Of a stretch of DNA of 64,000 bases, positions 28,821 through 38,055 are shown in pieces. The stretch is from Wielerella bovis. Lineage in GTDB: Bacteria; Pseudomonadota; Gammaproteobacteria; Burkholderiales; Neisseriaceae. The stretch lies in NCBI RefSeq assembly GCF_022354465.1, contig NZ_CP092361.1:1612001-1676000 (forward strand), written 5' to 3'. A program made the position numbers and the translations under genes. The notes under the pieces were generated by a model. It was not told the DNA's origin. It was given only the letters and a program-made list of their open reading frames with translations, and ran no database searches. How positions within the stretch are numbered: the stretch's first letter is position 1; the number at the start of each line of letters is the position of its first letter.

Positions 28821-28880
28821 ATGATGATATTCTTTCAAATTGATTATTTTGATAATTAGATATTATTTTAAATAATATCT
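28821..28880. promoter_or_regulatory. Shared operator-like element, copy C (28.8 kb oxidoreductase)
   Basis: CAAATTGATTATTTTGATAA then GATATTATTTTAAAT, preceded by GATGATATT as in copy D. It lies 50-100 bases upstream of the start at 28776. Confidence 0.6.
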
Positions 28881-29059
28881 TGATAAAAAAATCTCCATTT
28901 TTAACCACACCACTCACCGCCCCCAAGCTAAATCTATCAATCCCACATCAACAGCTAAGGGATTATATTAAAAAATAAAATCTACTTTCATCTCACCATA
29001 AAATAACATAAAATTCTCCTCATGCAGAACCTGTTTATCTACATTACTCGGAATAAAAT

Positions 29060-30997
29060 ATGACCCGCGCCTATTATCGTCAATCTATCTCACAATTTTT
29101 AAACACTGACAACAATCAAATTCTTGGTGAATTGCTCGCCCAACACACGCATCAAAAATTAGATGATTTACAACGCAATGCTTGGCAAAAACAAATCGCT
29201 ATTCTCAAAAATCAATTACAAGGCATTGACGGACATATTTATTTTGAATTCAGCATTCCACGTATGGGCAAGCGCGTTGATAATATTGTCATTATTGGCG
29301 ACACAATTTTCCTATTAGAATTTAAAATTGGCGAAATACAATATCGTTCTCATGATTTAGACCAAGTGATTGATTATGCTTTGGATATGCGTAATTTTCA
29401 CGAAGGCAGTCATCAAGCAAAATTAATTCCTATTTTATTGGCAGAAAAAGCACCGAATACTCACCCACAAAATAATATTCAACAAGCGATAAATTTTCAG
29501 GCTGCCATACGTTTAAATGCAGCTAATTTGGGCAGTTTTTTACGTCAATTTTCCTCACAAAATTCATTTGATATTGCCCATTGGGAGCAATCCGCTTACA
29601 AACCTACGCCAACCATTGTGGAAGCAGCACAAACCTTATATCAAAAACACGATGTGCGTGAAATTACTCGTTCAGATGCGGGAGCCCAAAATCTGTCATT
29701 GACGGCAAATTGCATCAGTCAAATTATTGACAATTCTAAGAAAAATCATCAAAAAACCATTTGTTTTATTACTGGTGTACCAGGAGCGGGCAAAACGTTA
29801 GCAGGCTTAAACATTGCCAATCAACGCCTACAAACTGCTGATGATGAACACGCCGTATTTTTGTCGGGCAATGGTCCGCTTGTGGCGGTTTTACAAGAAG
29901 CATTGGCGCGCAATAGCAAGGCTGTCAGCAAAAAAGAAGCAACCAGCCACGCCAAAACCTTTATTCAAAACATTCATCATTTTCGTGATGAATATTTGCA
30001 AGACACGGCACCACCTACCGAAAAAGTGGTAATTTTTGATGAAGCTCAGCGTGCGTGGAACGAGGCTCAAACCAGCGCATTTATGAAACGCAAACGTGGG
30101 CGCGAAGATTTTTGCCAATCGGAACCTGATTTTTTGATTGAGGTGATGAATCGTCATCAAGACTGGTGTGTGATTATTGCCCTGATTGGCGGTGGGCAAG
30201 AAATCAATACGGGCGAGGCTGGACTGTCTGAATGGGTGCACGCGCTTAAAACGCATTATGCGGATTGGCAGGTGCATTATTCGCCTTTGATTGTCGATGA
30301 GGCGCATTATCTGGACGCGCCAGAACTTTGTGCGTTTGTGGAAAAGCAAGGCATTATTGAACCGCATTTACATTTGGCGACGTCGGTGCGTTCATTTCGC
30401 TCGGCAAAGGTATCGGCATTTATTCATGCAGTTTTGGATAATAATTTATCGCTTGCCAAAACTTTATATCAAGAAATCAAAGACAATTATCCCATTGTTT
30501 TAACCAGAGATTTAAACACTGCAAAAATGTGGCTACACAAACAAGCGCGTGGTAGCGAGCGTTTTGGTTTGATTGCCTCATCAGGTGCACGGCGTTTAAA
30601 GGCGCTTGGCGTTAATGTCAAAAATGAAATTGAAGTGGAAAAATGGTTTTTAAATGATAAAAATGACGTGCGTTCATCGTATTTTTTAGAAGATGTGGCC
30701 AGTGAATTTGATGTGCAGGGATTGGAATTGGATTTTGCCTGTGTGGCGTGGGACGGTAATTTTTATTATGACAAAGGCTGGCATTATCAAAATTTTAAGG
30801 GCACTAAATGGCAAAATGTCCGACAAGCAGAAGAGCAAAAGTTTATTCAAAATGCGCATCGGGTTTTATTGACGCGCGCACGGCAAGGTATGGTGATTTG
30901 GGTGCCAGAAGGGAATGAAAATGACCATACTCGCCCAAGCCGATTTTATGACGGGACTTATGAATTTTGGCGGGGGATTGGGGTAAGGGTTTTGTGA
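29060..30997 (+). CDS. DUF2075 protein: nuclease-like N-terminus with P-loop helicase/ATPase domain
   Basis: Protein of 645 aa. RVDNIVIIGDTIFLLEFKIGE at about residues 72-92 has the D...E-x-K layout of PD-(D/E)XK nucleases. FITGVPGAGKTLAG at 235-248 is Walker A and VVIFDEAQRAWNEAQ at about 323 is Walker B, as in DUF2075/schlafen-like superfamily 1 helicase-type proteins; DFACVAWDG and LLTRARQG near the C-terminus are the later helicase motifs. DUF2075 proteins are common in defence islands, and it directly precedes the ABC-three-component operon (69-base gap, same strand). Whether it works with that operon or alone is open. Confidence 0.85.
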   Translation: MTRAYYRQSISQFLNTDNNQILGELLAQHTHQKLDDLQRNAWQKQIAILKNQLQGIDGHIYFEFSIPRMGKRVDNIVIIGDTIFLLEFKIGEIQYRSHDLDQVIDYALDMRNFHEGSHQAKLIPILLAEKAPNTHPQNNIQQAINFQAAIRLNAANLGSFLRQFSSQNSFDIAHWEQSAYKPTPTIVEAAQTLYQKHDVREITRSDAGAQNLSLTANCISQIIDNSKKNHQKTICFITGVPGAGKTLAGLNIANQRLQTADDEHAVFLSGNGPLVAVLQEALARNSKAVSKKEATSHAKTFIQNIHHFRDEYLQDTAPPTEKVVIFDEAQRAWNEAQTSAFMKRKRGREDFCQSEPDFLIEVMNRHQDWCVIIALIGGGQEINTGEAGLSEWVHALKTHYADWQVHYSPLIVDEAHYLDAPELCAFVEKQGIIEPHLHLATSVRSFRSAKVSAFIHAVLDNNLSLAKTLYQEIKDNYPIVLTRDLNTAKMWLHKQARGSERFGLIASSGARRLKALGVNVKNEIEVEKWFLNDKNDVRSSYFLEDVASEFDVQGLELDFACVAWDGNFYYDKGWHYQNFKGTKWQNVRQAEEQKFIQNAHRVLLTRARQGMVIWVPEGNENDHTRPSRFYDGTYEFWRGIGVRVL

Positions 30998-31066
30998 TAA
31001 ATACTTGAAATATTGATAGCTTATGGATAGAATAAACCGATATATTAGTCTGATTTTATTGAGAAT

Positions 31067-32152
31067 ATGGCAATGAATACAACCAAAAATTCTGCATTAG
31101 ATACAGCTTTGTCTTTTTATTATCAAACATTGGTTACTTTGAATAACTGTTTTGATTTAAAGAAAGGTGGACAGATTAAAATGGAATCAGATGGTGATAT
31201 TAGCATTATTGGCAACTTATTAACTGCCACACAAATAGAAGTTAAACATTATTCTGATGCTTTGACTGATAATCATGAAAATTTTTGGAAGACACTCAGT
31301 AACTGGGTGCAGCCTGAATTTAAATATGAAGCATATCAATATTTGGTGTTATACACCACACAATCCTATGGCGCAAGAACACTTTTAAAAACTTGGAATG
31401 AAAAAGATGAAAATGGAAAGTTGGAAATTTTAAATCAAATAATTCAAAAGAAAAAAGTTAAGAAAGTTGAGCAATACAAAACCAATGTTATGAATACACC
31501 GCAAGAAAAATTAAAAAATATTTTATCTAAGGTTTATTTGTCTGTGGAAAATAAAGATGTGTTTTCTTTAAGAGAAAGCCTTTTGGAAAAAATATCTTAT
31601 ATTTCAGATGAATATAAAAATCAATATATTGATGGTTTAACTGGTTTTTTATATAGAAAGGCACAAAAAGGAGAATGGATTATCTCATATCAGGAATTCC
31701 ACGAAAAACGATTGGAACTAACTCGGATATACTCTAGCGAATTGCCTTTTCCAGAATTTTTTGGGGAACCTGTATCTGCTGAAGATGCAGATAGATACCA
31801 ATCAAAACTATTTGTATCTAAAATAAAAAATATAGAATATGATGATGTTTTACCAGAAGCCATTGGAAACTATTTGGAGTTAATACACACTTTAAATCGT
31901 GATTTGGATATTTCTTCAACCTACCGAGCATATACCAATAATTATAGAAATATGCTTGCTTCAAAATTGAATCGTCAATATGCAAAAGCAAAAAGAGAAC
32001 AAACTCATCCTCAGACATTTTATGATGATGCGGTGGGTGAAAATCCATTTTCGCTAAAAAATTATTGCCCTGATATGGCTTACAAAAATGGTTTAATCCA
32101 CGATATTATGGATGATGATGAGCAAAATTTAAAATGGGATACAACACAATGA
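31067..32152 (+). CDS. Predicted nuclease effector of an ABC-three-component system
   Basis: Protein of 361 aa. The N-terminal part (residues 8-80) has GGQIKMESDGDISI...QIEVKHY followed by FWKTLSNWV: D44, E58 and K60 fit a PD-(D/E)XK nuclease of the type fused to ABC-3C effector tails. The rest, up to about 340, is a helical region that would be the C-terminal domain contacting the other components. It ends in an ATGA overlap with the middle component. AT-rich composition and position next to DUF2075 support a conflict role. I infer that the nuclease is released or activated when the ATPase senses invading or damaged nucleic acid. No experimental function is known to me for this exact subtype. 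Confidence 0.78.
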   Translation: MAMNTTKNSALDTALSFYYQTLVTLNNCFDLKKGGQIKMESDGDISIIGNLLTATQIEVKHYSDALTDNHENFWKTLSNWVQPEFKYEAYQYLVLYTTQSYGARTLLKTWNEKDENGKLEILNQIIQKKKVKKVEQYKTNVMNTPQEKLKNILSKVYLSVENKDVFSLRESLLEKISYISDEYKNQYIDGLTGFLYRKAQKGEWIISYQEFHEKRLELTRIYSSELPFPEFFGEPVSAEDADRYQSKLFVSKIKNIEYDDVLPEAIGNYLELIHTLNRDLDISSTYRAYTNNYRNMLASKLNRQYAKAKREQTHPQTFYDDAVGENPFSLKNYCPDMAYKNGLIHDIMDDDEQNLKWDTTQ

Positions 32153-32595
32153 ATATTGTTGATGCTATTTATCATATTAAATACAATCCATTTAAATACG
32201 GCGAGTACATTTATTGTTTTTATCACCATTTGGAAAATCAAACTGAAAATATCTTGCTATTGCCACTTATTTTACCAATTTGTACACATTCGTATTATAG
32301 TGATAAAGTTAAAAAGAATAATATCAACAGTTCTATTTACACTATTTTTAAAGAACAAAGAGAACTTCTGGATTTCCAAGAAAGAGTTGATAACTTAAAA
32401 GAATTGGGTTTTAGTAGTTTGCAATATTGTTTAAATCAAAATTGGCTTTATCTAAATCCAGATAAACTCAATATAGTTTCAAGTAAAGACAGTATTGATG
32501 TTAATCAAAATACACTGGTGGCAAAAAAGTTAGCAATGCTATTTAGTCGCAGTTCAAAAAGTGAAATTTATTCATTGTTAGGAGTGAAGTTATGA
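32149..32595 (+). CDS. Middle component of an ABC-three-component system
   Basis: Small 148-aa protein; the start is placed at the ATG overlapping the previous stop (ATGA), five codons inside the longest open frame. The N-terminus IVDAIYHIKYNPFKYGEYIYCFYHHL and C-terminus LVAKKLAMLFSRSSKSEIYSLLGVK fit the small helical adaptor found between effector and ATPase in ABC-3C operons. It has no catalytic motif. It ends in another ATGA overlap with the ATPase gene, so all three subunits are translationally coupled and presumably form one complex. Confidence 0.75.
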   Translation: MNIVDAIYHIKYNPFKYGEYIYCFYHHLENQTENILLLPLILPICTHSYYSDKVKKNNINSSIYTIFKEQRELLDFQERVDNLKELGFSSLQYCLNQNWLYLNPDKLNIVSSKDSIDVNQNTLVAKKLAMLFSRSSKSEIYSLLGVKL

Positions 32596-34604
32596 GAATG
32601 ATGCTATGCGAGATTGGTGTATTGGATACTGAGGGAAAAATCCATAAAGTTGAATTGGATGAGGGGTTAAATATTATTACCGGAAAATCTTCTACTGGTA
32701 AAAGTGCCTTGATTGAAATTGTGGATTATTGCTTTGTAAGTGGGGAATATACTGTACCAAAAGGTGTAATTACTGATAATGCAGAAATTTATTATATTTA
32801 TTTAAAACAGTATAATAAATATTTTGTTTTGGGAAGGCATGCTAAAAAACACACTGATTGCTATTTAAAACACGAGCAAGACTATCAAAAAGATTTAATT
32901 AATTTTGATTATTTTGCTTCAATTAAGGCTGTTAACATTAAACACTTTAAGGGTAACCTAAAAAATTTATTTATTGGTATCAATGACGTTGATGAGTCTG
33001 AAATTTCTAAGGAAATCAAGGGTAAATCACCAACGCCAAGTATCCGTAGTTTTATGTCATTTATGCTTCAACATCAAAATTTGATTGCTAATAAACATGC
33101 CTTATTTTATAGATTTGATGAAAAAGAAAAACGCGACCAAGTGATTGAACATACCAAAATATTTTTAGGTTTTGTTAATCAGGATTATTTTGTTATTAGC
33201 AAAGAGAAAGAAAATATTGAATATCAGATTAAATCATTACAAAGAGAGAAAAAATCACAAGAAAAAATATATGAAAAATACAAAAACATGATTCATCCCC
33301 TGTTATCTTCCTTGCGTTCATTAATGGGTATTGATGAAGATGATTTTCCCAAATTTCACCTTATTGATACTCATATTGAATCCTTTAAGGAAGAAATTCA
33401 CAAAATGATTTGTGATGATCACATTAATAGAACCTCCGATGAATCATCCAATTATTATCGTCATCTCAGTGAAATTTTGGAAGAAAAAACCCATAATAGA
33501 AAAATATTGTCAATGAAAAGAAACCAAATTAAGCATAGTTTAAATTTGGAAGAATCTGTTTCTAATGATTTTCATCATTTGCAAAAAATTGAATTAAATA
33601 ATCCACAAAAGGATATTTGCCCATTTTGTCAAAATGAATCCGATACATTAGCGGAACATGCAAAACTTTTAAATATGGCAATCCATAAATTTAATACTAG
33701 CATTTCTGAAAATAAAGGACTAAAAGCCGAATTGCAACTTGCATTAAAAGATGTTGAAAAAGAAATATCTACACTAAATCATGAAATCAAAGAAACCGAA
33801 AACTTAATGAGCAAAATAAAAGGAAATAATCAACTTGTACAAAAAAACATGGCTACACTGGAAAATATTTTAAATATAAAATCTAATTTATTTTCTATTT
33901 TGGATATAATTAATTTAAAAAATCATACAGATTTAGACAATCAAATTGAGCAGCTCAAAGCCATTTATAAAGAATTAGAAAATAAATTAAATATTTACAA
34001 TATATCAAATAATATCAATAAGGCAAATCATCGTGTCAATGAAATTATGAGTCAAATTGGAAGGAATTTTGATTTTGAGGATTCTTATCGCCCGATTAAA
34101 TTGAAATTTTCTTTTGAAAACTTTAATTTATACCATGAAACAACAAATGGTGAGAAAATTTATTTGCGCTCAATGGGGAGTGGCGCAAATTGGCTTTATA
34201 GTCATTTGACATTATTTTTAGCACTACATCAATATTTTATTGAATTGGATAATCGCGCATCTGATGGTTTGCTTAAACAAGAATGCCTTATTCCTTCTAT
34301 ATTAATGATAGACCAACCAACTCAGGTGTACTTTCCTAACTTTAAATTTGATACATTTGCTGAATTTGATGAGAAAGATATTAAGGAATTGGAACACGAT
34401 CCAAAAACCTTTGATGAAGATATTCAATCTGTTACCAATATTTTTAAGCAACTTGCAATATATTGCCATGATTTAAAACAAAAGTTTGGTTATTCTCCAC
34501 AAATCATTATTACTGACCATGTTGATGGGCTGAATTTAGGGGAATTTAATTTTGAAGATTTTGTCAAAGCACGTTGGAGAAAAAGAGGTTTTATTAAGGA
34601 GTAA
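32592..34604 (+). CDS. DUF3732-type Rad50-like ATPase of an ABC-three-component system
   Basis: ATPase of 670 aa. Walker A GKSSTGKS at residues 31-38, a long coiled coil from about 195 to 500 interrupted by DICPFCQNE (C343 and C346, resembling the Rad50 zinc hook), an ABC-signature-like MGSGANWLYSHL near 528, Walker B SILMIDQPTQ near 572 and an H-loop ITDHV near 639. This is the SMC/Rad50 layout with DUF3732-type details. AGGAG precedes the ATG. Together with the two upstream genes it forms a complete three-component operon. By analogy with other Rad50/SMC defence ATPases I infer DNA-end or DNA-structure sensing that licenses the nuclease subunit. Confidence 0.85.
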   Translation: MRMMLCEIGVLDTEGKIHKVELDEGLNIITGKSSTGKSALIEIVDYCFVSGEYTVPKGVITDNAEIYYIYLKQYNKYFVLGRHAKKHTDCYLKHEQDYQKDLINFDYFASIKAVNIKHFKGNLKNLFIGINDVDESEISKEIKGKSPTPSIRSFMSFMLQHQNLIANKHALFYRFDEKEKRDQVIEHTKIFLGFVNQDYFVISKEKENIEYQIKSLQREKKSQEKIYEKYKNMIHPLLSSLRSLMGIDEDDFPKFHLIDTHIESFKEEIHKMICDDHINRTSDESSNYYRHLSEILEEKTHNRKILSMKRNQIKHSLNLEESVSNDFHHLQKIELNNPQKDICPFCQNESDTLAEHAKLLNMAIHKFNTSISENKGLKAELQLALKDVEKEISTLNHEIKETENLMSKIKGNNQLVQKNMATLENILNIKSNLFSILDIINLKNHTDLDNQIEQLKAIYKELENKLNIYNISNNINKANHRVNEIMSQIGRNFDFEDSYRPIKLKFSFENFNLYHETTNGEKIYLRSMGSGANWLYSHLTLFLALHQYFIELDNRASDGLLKQECLIPSILMIDQPTQVYFPNFKFDTFAEFDEKDIKELEHDPKTFDEDIQSVTNIFKQLAIYCHDLKQKFGYSPQIIITDHVDGLNLGEFNFEDFVKARWRKRGFIKE

Positions 34605-34642
34605 GGTGATAGCCTATTATAGGTCTGATCTTAGAGTAGAAT

Positions 34643-34684
34643 AAAAAAACACCGTCCAAATTTTCATTCAGACGGTGTTTAAAA
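34643..34684. terminator. Bidirectional terminator
   Basis: AAACACCGTC and GACGGTGTTT stem with A and T runs, between the convergent ABC-3C ATPase and old yellow enzyme genes. Confidence 0.8.
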
Positions 34685-34688
34685 TCAA

Positions 34689-35843
34689 TTAAATATTGAC
34701 AGCTTGCCAATTCTCATCGCCCACCACAGGCGGTAAAAAGGCAGGTTTATTTTGTTGAATGTGCCACAACACAGGCGGATAGCCATATTTTTCAGGCTGG
34801 CTTAAATCAAGTCGCGTGGCGATTTGTTCGTCTTGATTATTTTTAAGCAAAGTCGCCAAATTCGGATTCATCAGCACCGCCTTGCCCACCGCCACAAATT
34901 CAGCAAAACCAGTATCAAAAGCCCCACGAATGTCCGCTCCCGAGAGCAAATTGCCCACGCCAATCAATGGCAATTTCCCGCCAATATGGGCGTGAATTTG
35001 CTCAATGCGAGATTTTGTCGTGTCCGCTCCGCGTCTGGCTTTGTTATAAAAATTCCACAAGGAAATGTGCAGATATTGCAGGGGTTGTTCCACCAATTTA
35101 TCGAGCAGTACAAAAGTATCCGCCATTGTCAGCCCATTTTCTTCGGGTTCTTCGGGCGAAAAACGGTAGCCGACAATAAAATCAGGGCGATTGTGTTTGG
35201 CTTTCACTTCATTCACGGTTTGAATGACCGCCAATGGAAATGCGGTGCGAGCGTGAATGTCGCCACCCCATTTGTCGGTGCGGGTGTTGCTGTCGCCCGA
35301 GACAAATTGCTGAATCAAATAGCCATTTGCCCCGTGAATTTCCACGCCATCAAAGCCTGCCTGTAATGCCAATTCTGCTGAACGGGCAAATGCCACAATC
35401 ATCTCATCCACTTCCGCCCCCGTCATCGCACGGGCAGAATGGTTGTCGGACGCGTCATTGTCAGGCTTGATGTAATCGCTTGGGGCAATGGCGTCAAAGC
35501 CTTGATTGATGTCGGCATTCCACTTTTTGCCACCGTGATGCAGTTGCAAAATGGCTTTTGCCCCTTGATTTTTAATGACATTGGCGGTTTCACGCAGGCT
35601 GTCCAGCACCGCATCGCTTGTCGCTTCTGGTTCACCCACAAAGGATTTACCTCCGTGTTTGACCAAAGTCGCTGCCGTGATAAACAGCCCAAAATCATTG
35701 GCACGATTGCCGATAAATTGGCGTTCTGCGTCCGAAATCGTGCCGTCAGGATTGGACGCAAAATGGGTCATCGGAGCGACCACAAGGCGGTTTTTGATTT
35801 CTACGCCATTGTTCAGTGTAAAAGGGGTAAATAAGTCGGTCAT
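34689..35843 (-). CDS. Old yellow enzyme-type NADH:flavin oxidoreductase (paralogue)
   Basis: Protein of 384 aa from the ATG at 35843, preceded by AAGGT; the 43 upstream codons overlap the monooxygenase gene and are not family-like. MTDLFTPFTLNNGVEIKNRLVVAPMTHFASNPDG and EIHGANGYLIQQFVSGDSNTRTDKWGG mirror the enzyme at 11978-13078, with extra residues at the C-terminus. It reduces electrophilic alkenes or quinones with FMN. It lies 13 bases downstream of the broken luciferase-like gene, so it is the second gene of an operon probably controlled by LysR 36954. Confidence 0.92.
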   Translation of the reverse strand: MTDLFTPFTLNNGVEIKNRLVVAPMTHFASNPDGTISDAERQFIGNRANDFGLFITAATLVKHGGKSFVGEPEATSDAVLDSLRETANVIKNQGAKAILQLHHGGKKWNADINQGFDAIAPSDYIKPDNDASDNHSARAMTGAEVDEMIVAFARSAELALQAGFDGVEIHGANGYLIQQFVSGDSNTRTDKWGGDIHARTAFPLAVIQTVNEVKAKHNRPDFIVGYRFSPEEPEENGLTMADTFVLLDKLVEQPLQYLHISLWNFYNKARRGADTTKSRIEQIHAHIGGKLPLIGVGNLLSGADIRGAFDTGFAEFVAVGKAVLMNPNLATLLKNNQDEQIATRLDLSQPEKYGYPPVLWHIQQNKPAFLPPVVGDENWQAVNI

Positions 35844-35856
35844 AGGATTACCTTTT

Positions 35857-36864
35857 TTAAATGGTTTCAATAATTTGTTTAAGCAATGAATAAGAGTGGA
35901 ATTGTTTGGTTTCATCAAAAACATAGTTGATGACCATGATTTCATCAGCCGCAATCTGTTTTTGAAAATCAAGTAATTGGGTTTTCAGGCTGCCTGAATC
36001 GCCAATCAAAGATGCACTCATCATGGATTGTGCCGCCAATTTTTCTTGTGGCGACCACAGCACGTCCATATCGGGTACAGGCGGTTGCATACCGCGTGAT
36101 TCGCCACGCACCAAATCCCAAAATAATTGCTGTTGGGTAGTGGCTAAAAAGTGGGCTTCATCATCGCTGTCTGCCGCTACAACATTATTACAAACAATCA
36201 CATAAGGCGTATCCAGCACGGCAGACGGTTTAAATTCTTGACGATAAATTTCCACCGCCATTTCCAGCATTCGTGGGGCAAAATGCGCCGCAAACGCATA
36301 CGGCAAACCCAAACGCCCTGCCAAATACGCACTTTCCGTACTTGAACCCAAAATATAAAGTGGCACATTCAAACCCAAAGCAGGATAAGCTTTCACATAA
36401 CCCTGCTGGGTCTCATCGCCAAAATACCTTTGTAACTCAATCACATCATCAGCAAAGTGCATGGACACATCACGATGTCCACGCCGTAACGCCATTGCCG
36501 TCATTTGGTCAGTCCCAGGGGCGCGCCCCAAACCCAAATCCACACGATTGGGATAAAGTGTTGCCAAAGTGCCATATTGTTCCGCCACCTGCAAAGGACT
36601 GTGATTGGGCAACATCACACCACCACTACCGACACGGATTTTTTGCGTGTGCGACAGCGTATGCCCAATCAACACTTGGGTTGCCGAGCTGACCAAATGA
36701 GACATATTGTGGTGCTCGGCAATCCAAAAACGTTAAAAATCAAGGTTTTCTAAATATTGTGCCAAGCGTATCATGCTGTTAATCGCATCCAACGAAGTTT
36801 GCCCTGCACGTTTCGGGGTCAGATTTAAGGCGGAAAGTTTGGGAATTTTGACGGTATTCGACAC
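35857..36864 (-). pseudogene. LLM-class flavin oxidoreductase with one in-frame stop
   Basis: A family-typical protein starts at GTG 36864 (AAGGA upstream): SNTVKIPKLSALNLTPKRAG, then AINSMIRLAQYLENLDF, a TAA stop at 36733-36735, then [18 protein letters not shown] continuing without interruption for 292 codons to 35857. A single codon change (for example AAA to TAA) explains the stop. The conserved IAEHHN motif lies just after it, so a product restarting at the ATG at 36705 would lack the N-terminal strand and that motif and is unlikely to be active. Either a recent nonsense mutation or a base error. Co-directional with the downstream old yellow enzyme. Confidence 0.85.
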
Positions 36865-36920
36865 GAATCATCCTTCATAATATCAATGGTTGCCAATCAT
36901 AAAAGCATGATGATATTATT

Positions 36921-36950
36921 TCAAATTGATTATTCTGATAATTGGGTATA
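36921..36950. promoter_or_regulatory. Shared operator-like element, copy D (divergent LysR/monooxygenase)
   Basis: CAAATTGATTATTCTGATAA then TTGGGTATA, in the 89-base gap between the GTG start at 36864 and the LysR start at 36954. Position beside a LysR gene makes this the probable primary site of the adhC-type regulon. Confidence 0.62.
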
Positions 36951-36953
36951 AAA

Positions 36954-37847
36954 ATGAACGATATAAGAAAACTGGATTTAAACTTACTCAAAGCCTTTGT
37001 GATTTTATTGGATGAATGCAATGTCAGCCGCGCCGCGCAACGATTGTCCGTAACTCAACCTGCTATGAGCGGCATTCTGAACCGTTTACGCGACAGTTTC
37101 CACGACCCGCTTTTTGTGCGCGTACAACACGGTATGCAACCCACCGACCGCGCTTTGCAACTCGGACAAATTGCACGGCAAGTTTTACAAGACATCACGT
37201 CCATGCTCCAACCGCCTGTTTTAGAACCTGAAAATTTGGCGATGACTTTGCGGATTGGCGCAACCGATTATGTGCAACAGATTATTGCTTTGCCCTTGAT
37301 TTTAAAATTAAGACGACTTGCCCCCAATGTGCAAATTGCGCTGTTGCCTGTGCAAGGTCAAAATATTAAGACTTTGTTTGAACAAAATAAAATTGATTTG
37401 GCACTGGTCAGCCATTTTCATGTTACACCCGATATGTACCAGCAAAAATTGTATGACGAACATTATGTTTGCGCGATGAGCCGTGAACACCCTTTGGCGA
37501 ATACGCCTTTGACCGCCGAACGGTTCAGTCAGTTGCCGTTTGCGATGTTTTCCTACAACGGTGGCGAGTTCAGTGGTGCGACCGATTTGGCGTTGCAGGC
37601 TTTGGGTTTAAATCGCAAAGTCATGGTTTCATTGAACAATATTGTTTTGCTGCCTGAATTATTGCAAGGTTCGGATTTGGTGGCGGTTTTACCAGCGCAT
37701 TTCGCACAGACTTTGCCGAATGTGCATTTGCAAGCACCGCCGATTGACATCGCAGGTTTTACCATGATGATGACGTGGCATGAACGCACGCAATATGATG
37801 TGGCGCATCAATGGTTACGGCAAATTGTGGGGGAGGTTTGTCAATAA
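36954..37847 (+). CDS. LysR-family regulator, NahR/PcpR-like branch
   Basis: Regulator of 297 aa. The N-terminus MNDIRKLDLNLLKAFVILLDECNVSRAAQRLSVTQPAMSG with LFVRVQHGMQPT is typical of the LysR branch related to NahR and PcpR, which respond to aromatic compounds. I start at ATG 36954; a TTG four codons earlier is less likely. Divergent from the broken monooxygenase/old yellow enzyme operon. The element in the gap recurs at adhC, the nitroreductase and namA, so these are its inferred targets. GC content is higher than for the other LysR genes here. Confidence 0.9.
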   Translation: MNDIRKLDLNLLKAFVILLDECNVSRAAQRLSVTQPAMSGILNRLRDSFHDPLFVRVQHGMQPTDRALQLGQIARQVLQDITSMLQPPVLEPENLAMTLRIGATDYVQQIIALPLILKLRRLAPNVQIALLPVQGQNIKTLFEQNKIDLALVSHFHVTPDMYQQKLYDEHYVCAMSREHPLANTPLTAERFSQLPFAMFSYNGGEFSGATDLALQALGLNRKVMVSLNNIVLLPELLQGSDLVAVLPAHFAQTLPNVHLQAPPIDIAGFTMMMTWHERTQYDVAHQWLRQIVGEVCQ

Positions 37848-37895
37848 AATAAAGGGGGTTGAATTTTTTCAGGCTGCCTGAAAACAATAAAAAAT

Positions 37896-37933
37896 AAAAA
37901 CATCGTTTTCCTATTTCTGAAAACGATGTTTTT
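37896..37933. terminator. Terminator after LysR
   Basis: AAAAACATCGTTTTC and GAAAACGATGTTTTT make a 15-bp perfect stem with an 8-base loop and a T run. A DUS pair lies just upstream at 37870. Confidence 0.9.
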
Positions 37934-37949
37934 GAATTATTTTGATTTT

Positions 37950-38055
37950 ATAGTGGATTCAATTTAAATCAGGACAAGGCGACCGCGACCGCCGTGTACA
38001 CATAGTACATAAGGGAGCTGGCAACGCTGTACTGGTTTAAATTGAATTCACTATA
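37950..38055. repeat. Correia-like element 2
   Basis: 106 bp from TATAGTGGATTCAATTTAA to TTAAATTGAATTCACTATA with the interior CAGGACAAGGCGACCGCGA and CTGGCAACGCTGTACTGG. Its right end abuts the stop codon of the DsbA-like gene. Confidence 0.85.
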
